Origin: Ruminococcus sp.
GTDB taxonomy: Bacteria; Bacillota; Clostridia; Oscillospirales; Ruminococcaceae
Length of the DNA stretch: 38,120 nucleotides
Assembly: GCA_029060755.1 (NCBI GenBank)
Contig: JAIDTI010000079.1
Location: forward strand, 1 to 38,120
Direction of reading: 5' to 3'
Shown here: positions 8,906 through 16,624 of the stretch, piece by piece
Numbering within the stretch: position 1 is the stretch's first letter
How the letters are laid out: each line of letters begins with the position of its first letter
Translations under genes and position numbers: made by a program
Notes under the pieces: model-generated
Database searches by the model: none
The model's input: only the letters and a program-made list of their open reading frames with translations
What the model was told of the DNA's origin: nothing

Positions 8906-9415
8906 ATGGAAGAAATCACAAATAAAAACGTACTTAAAATATTGGAAAATGATTATGAAGAATGTCAGCTTGATTATGTTATTTTAAGCAATGATGTTGA
9001 GTATGAGCATGAAATTTCACATAAAAAAGCAGTTATAGCTTTTTTTGATATAATAGCAAAAAGACATAGAGTTGGAAACAGGCTCGATTATGGCAGTTTT
9101 TCATTAGATGAAGATAAAATGATTTGCAGGTTGTACAGTGTTGAGGAATTTTTTTCAGAAAACGGCTCAAAATTCGGCGATATGACATATTGGTTTGCAT
9201 TTCACAATCCACCATACAGTACACCATATACTGTAGATGATTTCAGAAGAATTAACAATATGCTTTTTTCGGACAGTATCGAAATATATTTATGGAATGA
9301 TGATTTTTCAGACTATTTTGATGATGGAAAAGAATGGTGGGGGACAGCTTTGTGGAGTATTTACGATTATAAGAAAAACAGATTTGTTATTATTGGCGCA
9401 TCTCTTACAGATTAA
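8906..9415 (+). CDS. hypothetical acidic protein, last gene of the operon
   Basis: A 169-residue soluble, acidic, aromatic-rich protein with no signal peptide or membrane segment. No family is recognised. Visible features are a glutamate/aspartate-rich N-terminal half and a C-terminal stretch rich in Trp and Tyr (SIEIYLWNDDFSDYF, EWWGTALWSIYDY) ending in a hydrophobic strand FVIIGASLTD. The overall look recalls small immunity-like or SUKH-type proteins, but that is a guess. The start at 8906 is chosen for GAGG at 8893-8896; the ATG at 8891 abuts the previous gene and has no ribosome binding site. A strong terminator follows at 9421. Confidence 0.7.
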   Translation: MEEITNKNVLKILENDYEECQLDYVILSNDVEYEHEISHKKAVIAFFDIIAKRHRVGNRLDYGSFSLDEDKMICRLYSVEEFFSENGSKFGDMTYWFAFHNPPYSTPYTVDDFRRINNMLFSDSIEIYLWNDDFSDYFDDGKEWWGTALWSIYDYKKNRFVIIGASLTD

Positions 9416-9420
9416 TAATT

Positions 9421-9455
9421 AACCGTATGCAGTATAATCTGTATACGGTTTTTTT
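9421..9455 (+). terminator. intrinsic terminator of the comEC-holA operon
   Basis: AACCGTATGCAG and CTGTATACGGTT form a 12-nt stem with one G-U pair and a loop of about six bases, followed by a run of T. It ends the operon that began at 326. The core CCGTATGCAG/CTGTATACGG recurs in the terminator at 35561-35597. Confidence 0.88.
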
Positions 9456-9513
9456 GTCACCTAAAAATAAAACAGGAATATAATAAGTATCAGGAGTAAA
9501 GGGGGAATCTTCT

Positions 9514-10167
9514 ATGAAACGGCATCGCAGAAAAAGGCATGATTTACGTTTTTCAATCGGCTTTGCATTTGTTGCAACTATACTTATTATGGTTACTGTC
9601 ATTGTATGCAGTATTGAAAAATCCGTTAAACCTGTTGCAGAGTTGCAGGCGGAGCAGGTGGCGAAAAATACGGCAAACAGAATCATCACAGAAACAGTTT
9701 CCGAATATGTTGCAGAGAATGAATACACATACAGCGACTTTGCAACAGTGCTTTATGACGCAGACGGTCGGACGGTATCTGTCGAAGCACTTACAGCAAA
9801 TATAAACCGTGTGCAGTCGGAGCTTGCAAATCAGATAAACAAAAAATTTATGGACAACAAGCAGACATCTGCCAAAATAGCCATTGGTTCGTTAAGCGGT
9901 TCATATCTTCTTGCCGGACGTGGTTCGGAAGTAACCGTGCGTATCTGTCCTGTCGGAGATGCCGTTGTAACATTGAAAAGCACATTTGATTCAGCAGGAG
10001 TAAATCAGACAAGGCACAGAATATATGCCGATATTTCGGCGAAGCTTATATCATCAATACCACTGTACAGCTTTGAAACAAGTGAAAGTTTTGAATTTCT
10101 GATAGCTGAAACGGTAATTGTCGGAAGTGTACCTGATTATGCGGTCAAGGCGTGGAGCAGTCAATAA
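9514..10167 (+). CDS. yunB: sporulation protein YunB
   Basis: A 217-residue protein with a very basic N-terminus (KRHRRKRH), one membrane segment at about residues 14-34 and an extracytoplasmic domain with the YunB pattern: ANRIITETVSEYV, then GSLSGSYLLAGRGSEVTVRICPVG, a Q-TRH-RIY-DISAKL segment and a terminal PDYAV. In Bacillus subtilis yunB is expressed in the mother cell under sigma-E; the exact biochemical role is not known. A GGGGGA ribosome binding site lies about 10 nt upstream. Its presence hints at a spore-forming ancestry. No convincing vegetative promoter is seen between 9456 and 9513: a TATAAT-like box at 9479 has only a poor -35 partner. Confidence 0.85.
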   Translation: MKRHRRKRHDLRFSIGFAFVATILIMVTVIVCSIEKSVKPVAELQAEQVAKNTANRIITETVSEYVAENEYTYSDFATVLYDADGRTVSVEALTANINRVQSELANQINKKFMDNKQTSAKIAIGSLSGSYLLAGRGSEVTVRICPVGDAVVTLKSTFDSAGVNQTRHRIYADISAKLISSIPLYSFETSESFEFLIAETVIVGSVPDYAVKAWSSQ

Positions 10168-10173
10168 TAGCTA

Positions 10174-10202
10174 TTTACAAAAGCAGTTAATTATGCTATA
10201 AT
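10174..10202 (+). promoter_or_regulatory. promoter of the TetM-like/NYN fusion gene
   Basis: TTTACA at 10174-10179 and TATAAT at 10197-10202, spacer 17 nt. It lies in the short gap after yunB and gives the fusion gene a vegetative promoter of its own with a leader of only about 20 nt. Confidence 0.75.
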
Positions 10203-10229
10203 AAAGTAAAAATTACGGAAGTGATATAT

Positions 10230-12779
10230 ATGGGAAACAAAAATATAACTATCGGCATAACAGCTCATGTGGATTCGGGCAAGACTACACTTGCGGAGGC
10301 TATGCTGTATATAACAGGTGAAATCCGCAAGCTTGGACGGGTTGACAACGGCAGTTCATTTCTTGATACAGATTCAATTGAGCGTGACAGAGGTATCACT
10401 ATTTTTGCAAGTCAGGCAGAATTTACTACAGGTGGAACTCATGTGACATTGCTTGATACTCCTGGTCACGTTGACTTTTCGGCAGAAACTGAACGGACTA
10501 TGTGTGTCATTGATTATGCTGTACTTGTAATCAGCGGAACAGACGGAGTACAGAGCCATACTTCTACACTATGGAAACTGTTGAAAAAATATGAAGTGCC
10601 TGTTTTTATTTTCGTCAATAAAATGGATTTAGTCGGAGCGGAAAAAGATGCAGTTTTTGAAAAATTAAGAAATCAGCTTTCAGGGCATTGCATAGATTTT
10701 TCGGATTATGACAATATCTACGAAAATTCAGCGGCATGTGATGAAGAACTGATGAATCGTTTTTTTGACAGCGGATTATCGGATAATGACATAACAAAAG
10801 CAATATCACATCGGAAAATATTCCCTTGCTTTTTTGGTTCGGCACTGAAAATGCAGGGTATAGACGAATTTATCACACTTCTTGACAAATATACTGCTGA
10901 ATCTGATTACAACAGCGATTTCGGACTGAAAGTGTACAAAATATCGTACGATAGCAAGGGAACACGTCTCACACATCTTAGAGTAATGGGCGGTGAACTG
11001 AAAGTGCGCAGTGAACTGACGTATAAGACGGCAAACGGTGAGGAAATAACCGAAAAAATAAGTGCAATAAGATTTTATTCAGGTGAGAAATTTCACATAA
11101 ATGAAATTGCAGTTGCAGGGGAAATATGTGCAGTTGCAGGACTTAGTGGAACATATTCAGGGCAGGGCATAGGCAGTATAGAAAATTCGGGCAGAACTGT
11201 ATTAGAGCCTGTTATGACGTACAGAATCGAAGTTCCCGAAGATAAGAATATATATGAAGTGCTGAAAGATATGAAATGCCTTGAAGATACAGATCCACAG
11301 TTGCATATTGTATGGCATGAGCAGTTGAAAGAGATTCATATTCAGCTTATGGGAGCAGTGCAGATTGAAGTGCTTAGCCGTATAATTGACGAAAAATACG
11401 GCTATTCCGTTACTTTTTCAAATGGTACTGTCGCATACAAGGAGACTATAGTGGATATTGCAGAGGGTGTAGGGCATTATGAACCGCTTAAACATTATGC
11501 AGAAGTGCATCTTCTGCTTGAACCGTTACCACGAAACAGCGGATTACGCTTTGATACGGCTGTTTCAGAGGATAAGCTTGACCGCAACTGGCAGAGACTT
11601 ATTTTAACTCATTTAGAGGAAAAGACACATATCGGAGTGCTTACAGGTTCGCCGGTTACTGATATGAAGATAACACTTGTTGCAGGAAAAGCACATCTGA
11701 AACATACAGAGGGCGGAGACTTCCGACAAGCTACATACCGTGCAGTACGTCAGGGATTAAGGTGTGCGCAAAGTGTACTGTTAGAGCCTTATTATGACTA
11801 TGAGCTTGAAATACCGTCTGAATATGTCGGGCGTGCAATTTCAGACTTACAGCGAATGTCAGCTGATTTCAGTTCACCCGAAACAGTCGGGGAAATGACT
11901 GTTATAAAAGGTTCTGCACCTGTTTCGGAAATGAATGACTACCAGGCAGATATAATCAGCTATACACGTGGAAAAGGCAGAATTTCGTGTATAAACGGCG
12001 GTTATAGAGAATGTCACAACTCCGACGAAATAATCAGTACATTCAGTTATAATGCGGACAGTGATACAGATAACAGTGCAGATTCAATTTTTTGCAGTCA
12101 TGGAGCAGGCTATAATGTGAAATGGTATGATGTGCCTAATCATATGCACTTATCATCATATCTTCAACCCGAAAAGGAAGAACCTGAACAGAAAGCGTAT
12201 AGATTTGTAAACCGTGTTGTTTCGGATTCTGAACTTCTGGAAATCTTTGAACGCACATATGGCAAAATTAACAGTGAACCACGAAAAGCATTTAAATCAA
12301 CAAAAATAAAAGCCAACTACAGCAAGCCCGTAAGTATACCAAATTATGATGGTTCAGATTATCTCATAGTTGACGGATATAACATTATTTTTGCGTGGGA
12401 CGAACTGAAAAAAATTGCTGAAAAAAATCTTAATGATGCAAGAATGGAACTTGCAAAGATATTGTGCAATTATCAGGGCTATACAGGATATGAAATTATA
12501 CTTGTGTTTGATGCTTATAAGGTAAAGCGGAATCACCGTGATATTGAGAAATTCCACAATATAAACATAATCTACACAAAAGAGCGTGAAACAGCCGATA
12601 CATATATAGAGTGCATAAGCCATGAACTCACAAAAAAACATCGTGTACGTGTTGCAACATCTGACGGAGCAGAACAGCTTATAATTTTAGGCAACGGAGC
12701 TATGAGAATCTCCGCAAACGAATTGCATAAGCGTATACTTGATGCTGATAAGGCTATCCGTGATTTTATAGGAAACTGA
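10230..12779 (+). CDS. TetM/EF-G-like ribosomal GTPase fused to a C-terminal YacP/Rae1-type NYN nuclease domain
   Basis: An 849-residue two-part protein. Residues 1 to about 640 follow the TetM/TetO ribosomal-protection fold: G1 A12-H-V-D-S-G-K-T, switch I ERDRGITI (51-58), G3 D76-T-P-G-H, G4 N130-K-M-D, then EF-G-like domains II to V. TetM itself is about 640 residues. After a linker of about 60 residues with basic patches, residues 708-849 form an NYN/PIN-like domain very close to YacP, called Rae1 in Bacillus, which cleaves mRNA in the ribosomal A site: YLIVDGYNIIFAW, LVFDAYKV, ETADTYIE, ATSDGAEQ and ALRISANEL-like end, with acidic residues D715, D761, D790 and D812. The ATG at 10230 follows GGAAGTGAT; an upstream GTG at 10221 is inside that site. 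It has its own promoter. The likely role is ribosome-linked mRNA cleavage or rescue rather than tetracycline resistance; this is inference. Confidence 0.88.
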   Translation: MGNKNITIGITAHVDSGKTTLAEAMLYITGEIRKLGRVDNGSSFLDTDSIERDRGITIFASQAEFTTGGTHVTLLDTPGHVDFSAETERTMCVIDYAVLVISGTDGVQSHTSTLWKLLKKYEVPVFIFVNKMDLVGAEKDAVFEKLRNQLSGHCIDFSDYDNIYENSAACDEELMNRFFDSGLSDNDITKAISHRKIFPCFFGSALKMQGIDEFITLLDKYTAESDYNSDFGLKVYKISYDSKGTRLTHLRVMGGELKVRSELTYKTANGEEITEKISAIRFYSGEKFHINEIAVAGEICAVAGLSGTYSGQGIGSIENSGRTVLEPVMTYRIEVPEDKNIYEVLKDMKCLEDTDPQLHIVWHEQLKEIHIQLMGAVQIEVLSRIIDEKYGYSVTFSNGTVAYKETIVDIAEGVGHYEPLKHYAEVHLLLEPLPRNSGLRFDTAVSEDKLDRNWQRLILTHLEEKTHIGVLTGSPVTDMKITLVAGKAHLKHTEGGDFRQATYRAVRQGLRCAQSVLLEPYYDYELEIPSEYVGRAISDLQRMSADFSSPETVGEMTVIKGSAPVSEMNDYQADIISYTRGKGRISCINGGYRECHNSDEIISTFSYNADSDTDNSADSIFCSHGAGYNVKWYDVPNHMHLSSYLQPEKEEPEQKAYRFVNRVVSDSELLEIFERTYGKINSEPRKAFKSTKIKANYSKPVSIPNYDGSDYLIVDGYNIIFAWDELKKIAEKNLNDARMELAKILCNYQGYTGYEIILVFDAYKVKRNHRDIEKFHNINIIYTKERETADTYIECISHELTKKHRVRVATSDGAEQLIILGNGAMRISANELHKRILDADKAIRDFIGN

Positions 12780-12812
12780 TATATAATTAAAAGAAAAAAT
12801 TAATAAAAAGAC

Positions 12813-12841
12813 TGGAAATTTATTTAAAAGTATGTTATAAT
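12813..12841 (+). promoter_or_regulatory. putative promoter of the oxaloacetate decarboxylase operon
   Basis: A perfect TATAAT at 12836-12841 is paired with a weak -35 (TGGAAA at 12813-12818) at 17-nt spacing. The leader to the first ATG would be about 60 nt. The poor -35 suggests activator dependence or low basal use. Confidence 0.5.
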
Positions 12842-12907
12842 ATTTTTGATTGGTTTTTACAATGAAGTATTAACCTTGAATTTTTTACTTATTTAGGAGG
12901 TTTGTAC

Positions 12908-14305
12908 ATGAAAAAGGTACAATTGACAGAGACCGTTTTGCGTGACGCTAATCAGTCATTAATGGCAACCCGTCTCCCGTATTCCGATTATGAGGGAATC
13001 CTTGCCGATATGGATAAGGCAGGCTATTACTCAATCGAATGTTGGGGCGGTGCTACATTTGACTCTTGTCTGCGTTATCTCAATGAAGACCCTTGGGAGA
13101 GATTAAGAGGATTGAGAAAAAATCTTCCGAACACAAGACTTCAGATGCTTTTAAGAGGACAGAATCTTCTTGGTTACAAACATTATCATGATGATGTTGT
13201 CGAAAAGTTCATTGAACTTTCAATCAAGAATGGTATTGATGTAATCCGTATTTTTGATGCTCTCAACGATTTCAGAAATATTGAGACTGCGCTTAATTCT
13301 GTAAAGAAATATGCAAAGGAAAAGACAATTGCATCAGGCTGTATCTCATATACGCAAAGTCCTGTACATACAGTTGATAAGTATATTGAAATGTGCAAGG
13401 AACTCAAGAAAATGGGATTTGATACAATCTGCCTTAAAGATATGGCTGGTACAATGTCACCGTATGAAGCTGAACATCTCATAAAGGGAATCAAAGATGC
13501 TATCGGCGATATGACACTCATTCTCCATACTCACTGTACAACAGGTATGGCATATATGACTATCACAAAGGCTATTGAATCGGGTATTGATGTAATTGAT
13601 ACAGCTACATCATGTTTTTCAGGCGGAACTTCTCAACCTTCTACAGAAACAATGTTCTATGCTTTACAGCAGTATGGCATTGACTGCGGACTTGATGAGG
13701 AAATTATAAACAAAGTCAACGACTATTTCAAGCCAATCAAGCAGAAATATGTTGACAACGGACAGCTTAATCCAAAAAGTCTTGCAACAGATGCACAGGC
13801 ACTTGTCTATAAAGTTCCGGGCGGTATGCTTTCAAATATGATTGCAAATCTTACAGATATGCACGCTATGGACAAGTTTGATGATGCACTTGCTGAAATT
13901 CCGAAAGTCCGTGCAGATTTAGGCTATCCTCCGCTTGTAACACCGCTTTCACAAATGGTAGGAAATCAGGCTGTAACAAATGTTCTTGTCGGTGAGCGTT
14001 ACAAGAATATTTCCAAAGAAGTAAAGAACTACATCAAGGGCGAATATGGCATTGCACCAGCTCCGATTGACCCCGAACTTTCCAAAAAGGTGCTTGGTGA
14101 CAGTATTCCTGTTGACTGCCGTGACGAAGATAAAAAGCGTACAGGTGAGGACTTTGCAAATGCTAAAGAAGCACTTGGCGACCTTTGTCGTTGTGAGGAA
14201 GATATAATGAGTTATATATGCTATCCCGACCAGACGCTTAAATTTCTCCAGAACCGCAAGGCTCAGGAAGAAAATGAGGCTGTTTATACAATTGAGGAAA
14301 TGTAA
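12908..14305 (+). CDS. oadA: oxaloacetate decarboxylase alpha subunit, carboxyltransferase part
   Basis: A 465-residue carboxyltransferase of the pyruvate carboxylase/transcarboxylase 5S family. The N-terminus ETVLRDANQSLMATRLP carries the metal-binding Asp13, CLKDMAG the lysine that is carbamylated or near the metal, and LHTHCTTG the two metal-binding histidines. The protein stops before any biotin domain, which is instead a separate gene at 14713. It transfers the carboxyl group of oxaloacetate to carrier-bound biotin, releasing pyruvate. AGGAGG at 12896-12901 sets the ATG at 12908; the TTG at 12902 is too close to it. It heads a four-gene cluster with OadG, the carrier and OadB-like subunits. 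Confidence 0.92.
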   Translation: MKKVQLTETVLRDANQSLMATRLPYSDYEGILADMDKAGYYSIECWGGATFDSCLRYLNEDPWERLRGLRKNLPNTRLQMLLRGQNLLGYKHYHDDVVEKFIELSIKNGIDVIRIFDALNDFRNIETALNSVKKYAKEKTIASGCISYTQSPVHTVDKYIEMCKELKKMGFDTICLKDMAGTMSPYEAEHLIKGIKDAIGDMTLILHTHCTTGMAYMTITKAIESGIDVIDTATSCFSGGTSQPSTETMFYALQQYGIDCGLDEEIINKVNDYFKPIKQKYVDNGQLNPKSLATDAQALVYKVPGGMLSNMIANLTDMHAMDKFDDALAEIPKVRADLGYPPLVTPLSQMVGNQAVTNVLVGERYKNISKEVKNYIKGEYGIAPAPIDPELSKKVLGDSIPVDCRDEDKKRTGEDFANAKEALGDLCRCEEDIMSYICYPDQTLKFLQNRKAQEENEAVYTIEEM

Positions 14306-14317
14306 GGAGGTATCAGT

Positions 14318-14716
14318 ATGAATTTCTTTACACTTGCTGTTCAGACAGCTGACAGCGGTACTAAAATAAGCATAGGTGATGCCGCTGTTACTGCAATATT
14401 CGGCTATTGTGTTGTATTTTTCGGACTTGTGTTGCTTATGTGCGTACTTTATGCAACAGGTGCAATTTTTCAGAGCAGAGATGAAAAAGATAAAGCTGCT
14501 AAAAAGGCTGATGCAACAAAATCAGCTGAAACAAAACCTGCTGTTCCTGAAAAGAAGCCTGAACCCGTATTTGCAAAAGGCTCGGCAGGACACATAAAGC
14601 TCCACAATGTACCCGACAAGGAGGCTGCTATGATTATGGCTATTATTGCTGATAAAATGCAGACTCCTCTTAATGAACTGCACTTTATTTCTATTAAGGA
14701 GGTTTCTAAAAAATGA
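14318..14716 (+). CDS. OadG-family gamma subunit of the sodium pump decarboxylase
   Basis: A 132-residue protein with one membrane segment (about residues 28-50, FGYCVVFFGLVLLMCVLYAT), a charged Lys/Glu/Pro/Ala-rich linker and a small C-terminal domain. The arrangement matches OadG, which anchors the carboxyltransferase to the membrane beta subunit. The C-terminal part (AAMIMAIIADKMQTPLNELHFISI) resembles the end of longer clostridial OadG versions. AAGGAGG precedes the start. Its stop overlaps the biotin carrier start by four nucleotides. Confidence 0.85.
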   Translation: MNFFTLAVQTADSGTKISIGDAAVTAIFGYCVVFFGLVLLMCVLYATGAIFQSRDEKDKAAKKADATKSAETKPAVPEKKPEPVFAKGSAGHIKLHNVPDKEAAMIMAIIADKMQTPLNELHFISIKEVSKK

Positions 14717-15111
14717 AATATAAAGTTACTCTCAATGGCAAAACATACGAAGTTGAGGTAGAAAAAGGAAAAGCAATTCTCCTTGACGAATACGAAGCAC
14801 TTGCTCCCGCACCTGCTCAAACAACTGCACCTGCTGCCGCTCCTGTTGCTCCAGCTCCTGCACCGACTGCACCGGCAGCACCTGTAAATCTTGCAGAGGG
14901 CGAAACAGTATCAGCACCAATGCCAGGAAATATTATCCGTGTTGACGTTAAACAGGGTGATACAGTAAAAGAAGGACAGATTCTTGTAATCCTTGAAGCT
15001 ATGAAAATGGAGAATGAAATTGTTGCTCCGAAAGACGGTACTGTTGCACAGGTTGTAACAAGCAAGGGTGCTGTTGTAGATACAGGCTCACCGCTCGTTA
15101 TCATAGCATAA
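14713..15111 (+). CDS. biotin carrier protein of the decarboxylase
   Basis: A 132-residue biotinyl carrier. Residues 1-27 form the short N-terminal strand region (MKYKVTLNGKTYEVEVEKG), 30-58 a flexible Ala/Pro-rich linker (about 25 residues of A and P), and 60-132 the biotin/lipoyl barrel with the biotinylation site EAMKMEN, in which K98 receives biotin. It shuttles carboxybiotin from the alpha subunit to the membrane beta subunit. The overlapping ATGA start couples it to the gamma gene. This split layout corresponds to GcdC/MmdC-type carriers. Confidence 0.93.
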   Translation: MKYKVTLNGKTYEVEVEKGKAILLDEYEALAPAPAQTTAPAAAPVAPAPAPTAPAAPVNLAEGETVSAPMPGNIIRVDVKQGDTVKEGQILVILEAMKMENEIVAPKDGTVAQVVTSKGAVVDTGSPLVIIA

Positions 15112-15123
15112 GGAGGGTGAAAA

Positions 15124-16344
15124 ATGGATATTCTACAGACACTTACAGACTTGTGGGAGAGTTCAGGATTTCACAGCTTTTTAGTTAACGGCGGCTGGAA
15201 AAATCTTATCATGATAGCTATTGCGTGCGTATTGCTTTATTTGGGTATAAAGAAAAAGTTTGAACCGCTTCTGCTTGTTGGTATCGCATTTGGCTGTCTG
15301 CTTGTAAATCTTTCATATTTCGGTCCTGAATCGACAGACGCACTCTATCACCCTGATTTATGGACGAATTTTCTTGACCATGACAGCCCCTATTATCACA
15401 GTTACGGCTATATAATGGCAAACGGCGGACTTCTTGATATTCTCTACATAGGTGTAAAAGCGGGTATTTATCCCTCACTTATATTTATGGGTGTAGGTGC
15501 AATGACTGACTTCGGACCTATGATTTCAAATCCAAAGAGCCTTTTGCTTGGTGCAGCCGCACAGATGGGCGTATTTCTTGCATTTTTCGGTGCTGTACTT
15601 CTCGGATTCACTGGAAATCAGGCTGCCGCTATAGGAATTATCGGCGGTGCTGATGGTCCTACTGCTATATTCCTTACAACAAAACTCGCCCCCGAACTTC
15701 TCGGACCTATTGCAATCGCCGCATATTCTTACATGGCACTTATACCAATGATACAACCACCACTTATGCGACTTCTTACAACTGAAAAAGAACGTAAGGT
15801 AAAAATGGAACAGAACAGAGTTGTATCAAAGACAGAAAAAATTCTGTTCCCGATTATCGTTGCAATGTTCGTAATACTTCTCCTGCCGTCAACAGCTCCT
15901 CTTATTGGCTGTCTCATGCTCGGCAACCTTTGGAGAGAGTGCGGAGTTACAGAGAGACTTTCCGATACAGTTCAGAATGCACTTATGAATATTGTAACAG
16001 TATTTCTTGGTATTTCAGTAGGTGCAACAACTGCCGCAGACAGTTTCCTCAATTTGCAGACACTTTTTATTATTGTACTCGGACTCACTGCCTTCTGTTT
16101 CTCAACAATCGGCGGACTTCTTGTAGGAAAGCTTATGTATGCGCTTACAGGCGGTAAAATCAATCCGCTTATTGGTTCAGCAGGTGTTTCAGCTGTTCCA
16201 ATGGCTGCTCGTGTTTCACAAATGGAAGGACAGAAAGCAAATCCGTCCAACTTCCTGCTTATGCACGCTATGGGTCCTAACGTTGCAGGTGTTATTGGTT
16301 CTGCAATTGCCGCTGGTTTCCTCCTTGCTGTATTTGGTAATTAA
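15124..16344 (+). CDS. oadB: sodium-translocating decarboxylase beta subunit
   Basis: A 406-residue integral membrane protein with about nine to eleven helices. It has the family blocks FMGVGAMTDFGPMISNPK, GIIGGADGPTAIF (D177 corresponds to the conserved aspartate of the Na+ path), AAYSYMALIPMIQPP and the C-terminal MHAMGPNVAGVIGSA. The beta subunit decarboxylates carboxybiotin and pumps Na+ outward. AGGAGGG lies just before the ATG at 15124. The order alpha-gamma-carrier-beta with 5S-type alpha subunit points to oxaloacetate as substrate rather than methylmalonyl- or glutaconyl-CoA. Confidence 0.94.
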   Translation: MDILQTLTDLWESSGFHSFLVNGGWKNLIMIAIACVLLYLGIKKKFEPLLLVGIAFGCLLVNLSYFGPESTDALYHPDLWTNFLDHDSPYYHSYGYIMANGGLLDILYIGVKAGIYPSLIFMGVGAMTDFGPMISNPKSLLLGAAAQMGVFLAFFGAVLLGFTGNQAAAIGIIGGADGPTAIFLTTKLAPELLGPIAIAAYSYMALIPMIQPPLMRLLTTEKERKVKMEQNRVVSKTEKILFPIIVAMFVILLLPSTAPLIGCLMLGNLWRECGVTERLSDTVQNALMNIVTVFLGISVGATTAADSFLNLQTLFIIVLGLTAFCFSTIGGLLVGKLMYALTGGKINPLIGSAGVSAVPMAARVSQMEGQKANPSNFLLMHAMGPNVAGVIGSAIAAGFLLAVFGN

Positions 16345-16354
16345 AATAAAAATT

Positions 16355-16386
16355 GCTGTATGTTCTTTTGAGCATACAGCTTTTTT
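16355..16386 (+). terminator. terminator of the decarboxylase operon
   Basis: GCTGTATGTTC and GAGCATACAGC pair around a TTTT loop (one G-U pair) and are followed by TTTTTT. It lies 11 nt after the oadB stop. Confidence 0.88.
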
Positions 16387-16490
16387 AATGCCGAAAATGA
16401 CGAAATATCTTATAAATCCTGCATTTTCTACGCTAAAGTTACAAAATATTAAATTTCGTTGAAAATTTGTAAAAAAATTCATAAATCGAC

Positions 16491-16519
16491 TTGACAACAG
16501 AAAACGTTTATATTATAAT
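16491..16519 (+). promoter_or_regulatory. sigma-A promoter of the VanY-like gene
   Basis: TTGACA at 16491-16496 and TATAAT at 16514-16519 with a 17-nt spacer. The transcript would begin near 16526 and carry a leader of about 100 nt containing a perfect inverted repeat at 16573-16596. Confidence 0.83.
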
Positions 16520-16572
16520 AATAATTAGACATTTAGTAAAATACGAAAACAAAAGAACAAATGTTGCTTAAA

Positions 16573-16596
16573 AGAATTACAAAATATTGTAATTCT
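16573..16596 (+). promoter_or_regulatory. perfect 10-bp inverted repeat in the leader of the VanY-like gene
   Basis: AGAATTACAA at 16573-16582 and TTGTAATTCT at 16587-16596 are exact reverse complements separated by four bases. No T run follows, so it is not a terminator. Being palindromic it could be an operator downstream of the promoter; as RNA it forms a hairpin about 15 nt before the GGAGGG ribosome binding site. The half-sites ATTACA/TGTAAT recall BlaI/CopY-type operators but are more widely spaced. Confidence 0.6.
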
Positions 16597-16624
16597 GATA
16601 GCATTAAGAAATGGAGGGTTTAAT

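Noticed and set aside
9456..9513. Sigma-A promoter for yunB
   Set aside because: A TATAAT is present at 9479-9484 but the best -35 (TTGTCA) gives 19-nt spacing; evidence is too weak to annotate.
10230..12779. Tetracycline resistance gene tet(M)
   Set aside because: Similarity is at family level only; the fused nuclease domain, chromosomal housekeeping context and absence of mobile elements argue against a resistance determinant.
14732..15104. Reverse-strand reading frames opposite the biotin carrier gene
   Set aside because: They are low-complexity shadows of the Ala/Pro linker with no ribosome binding site.
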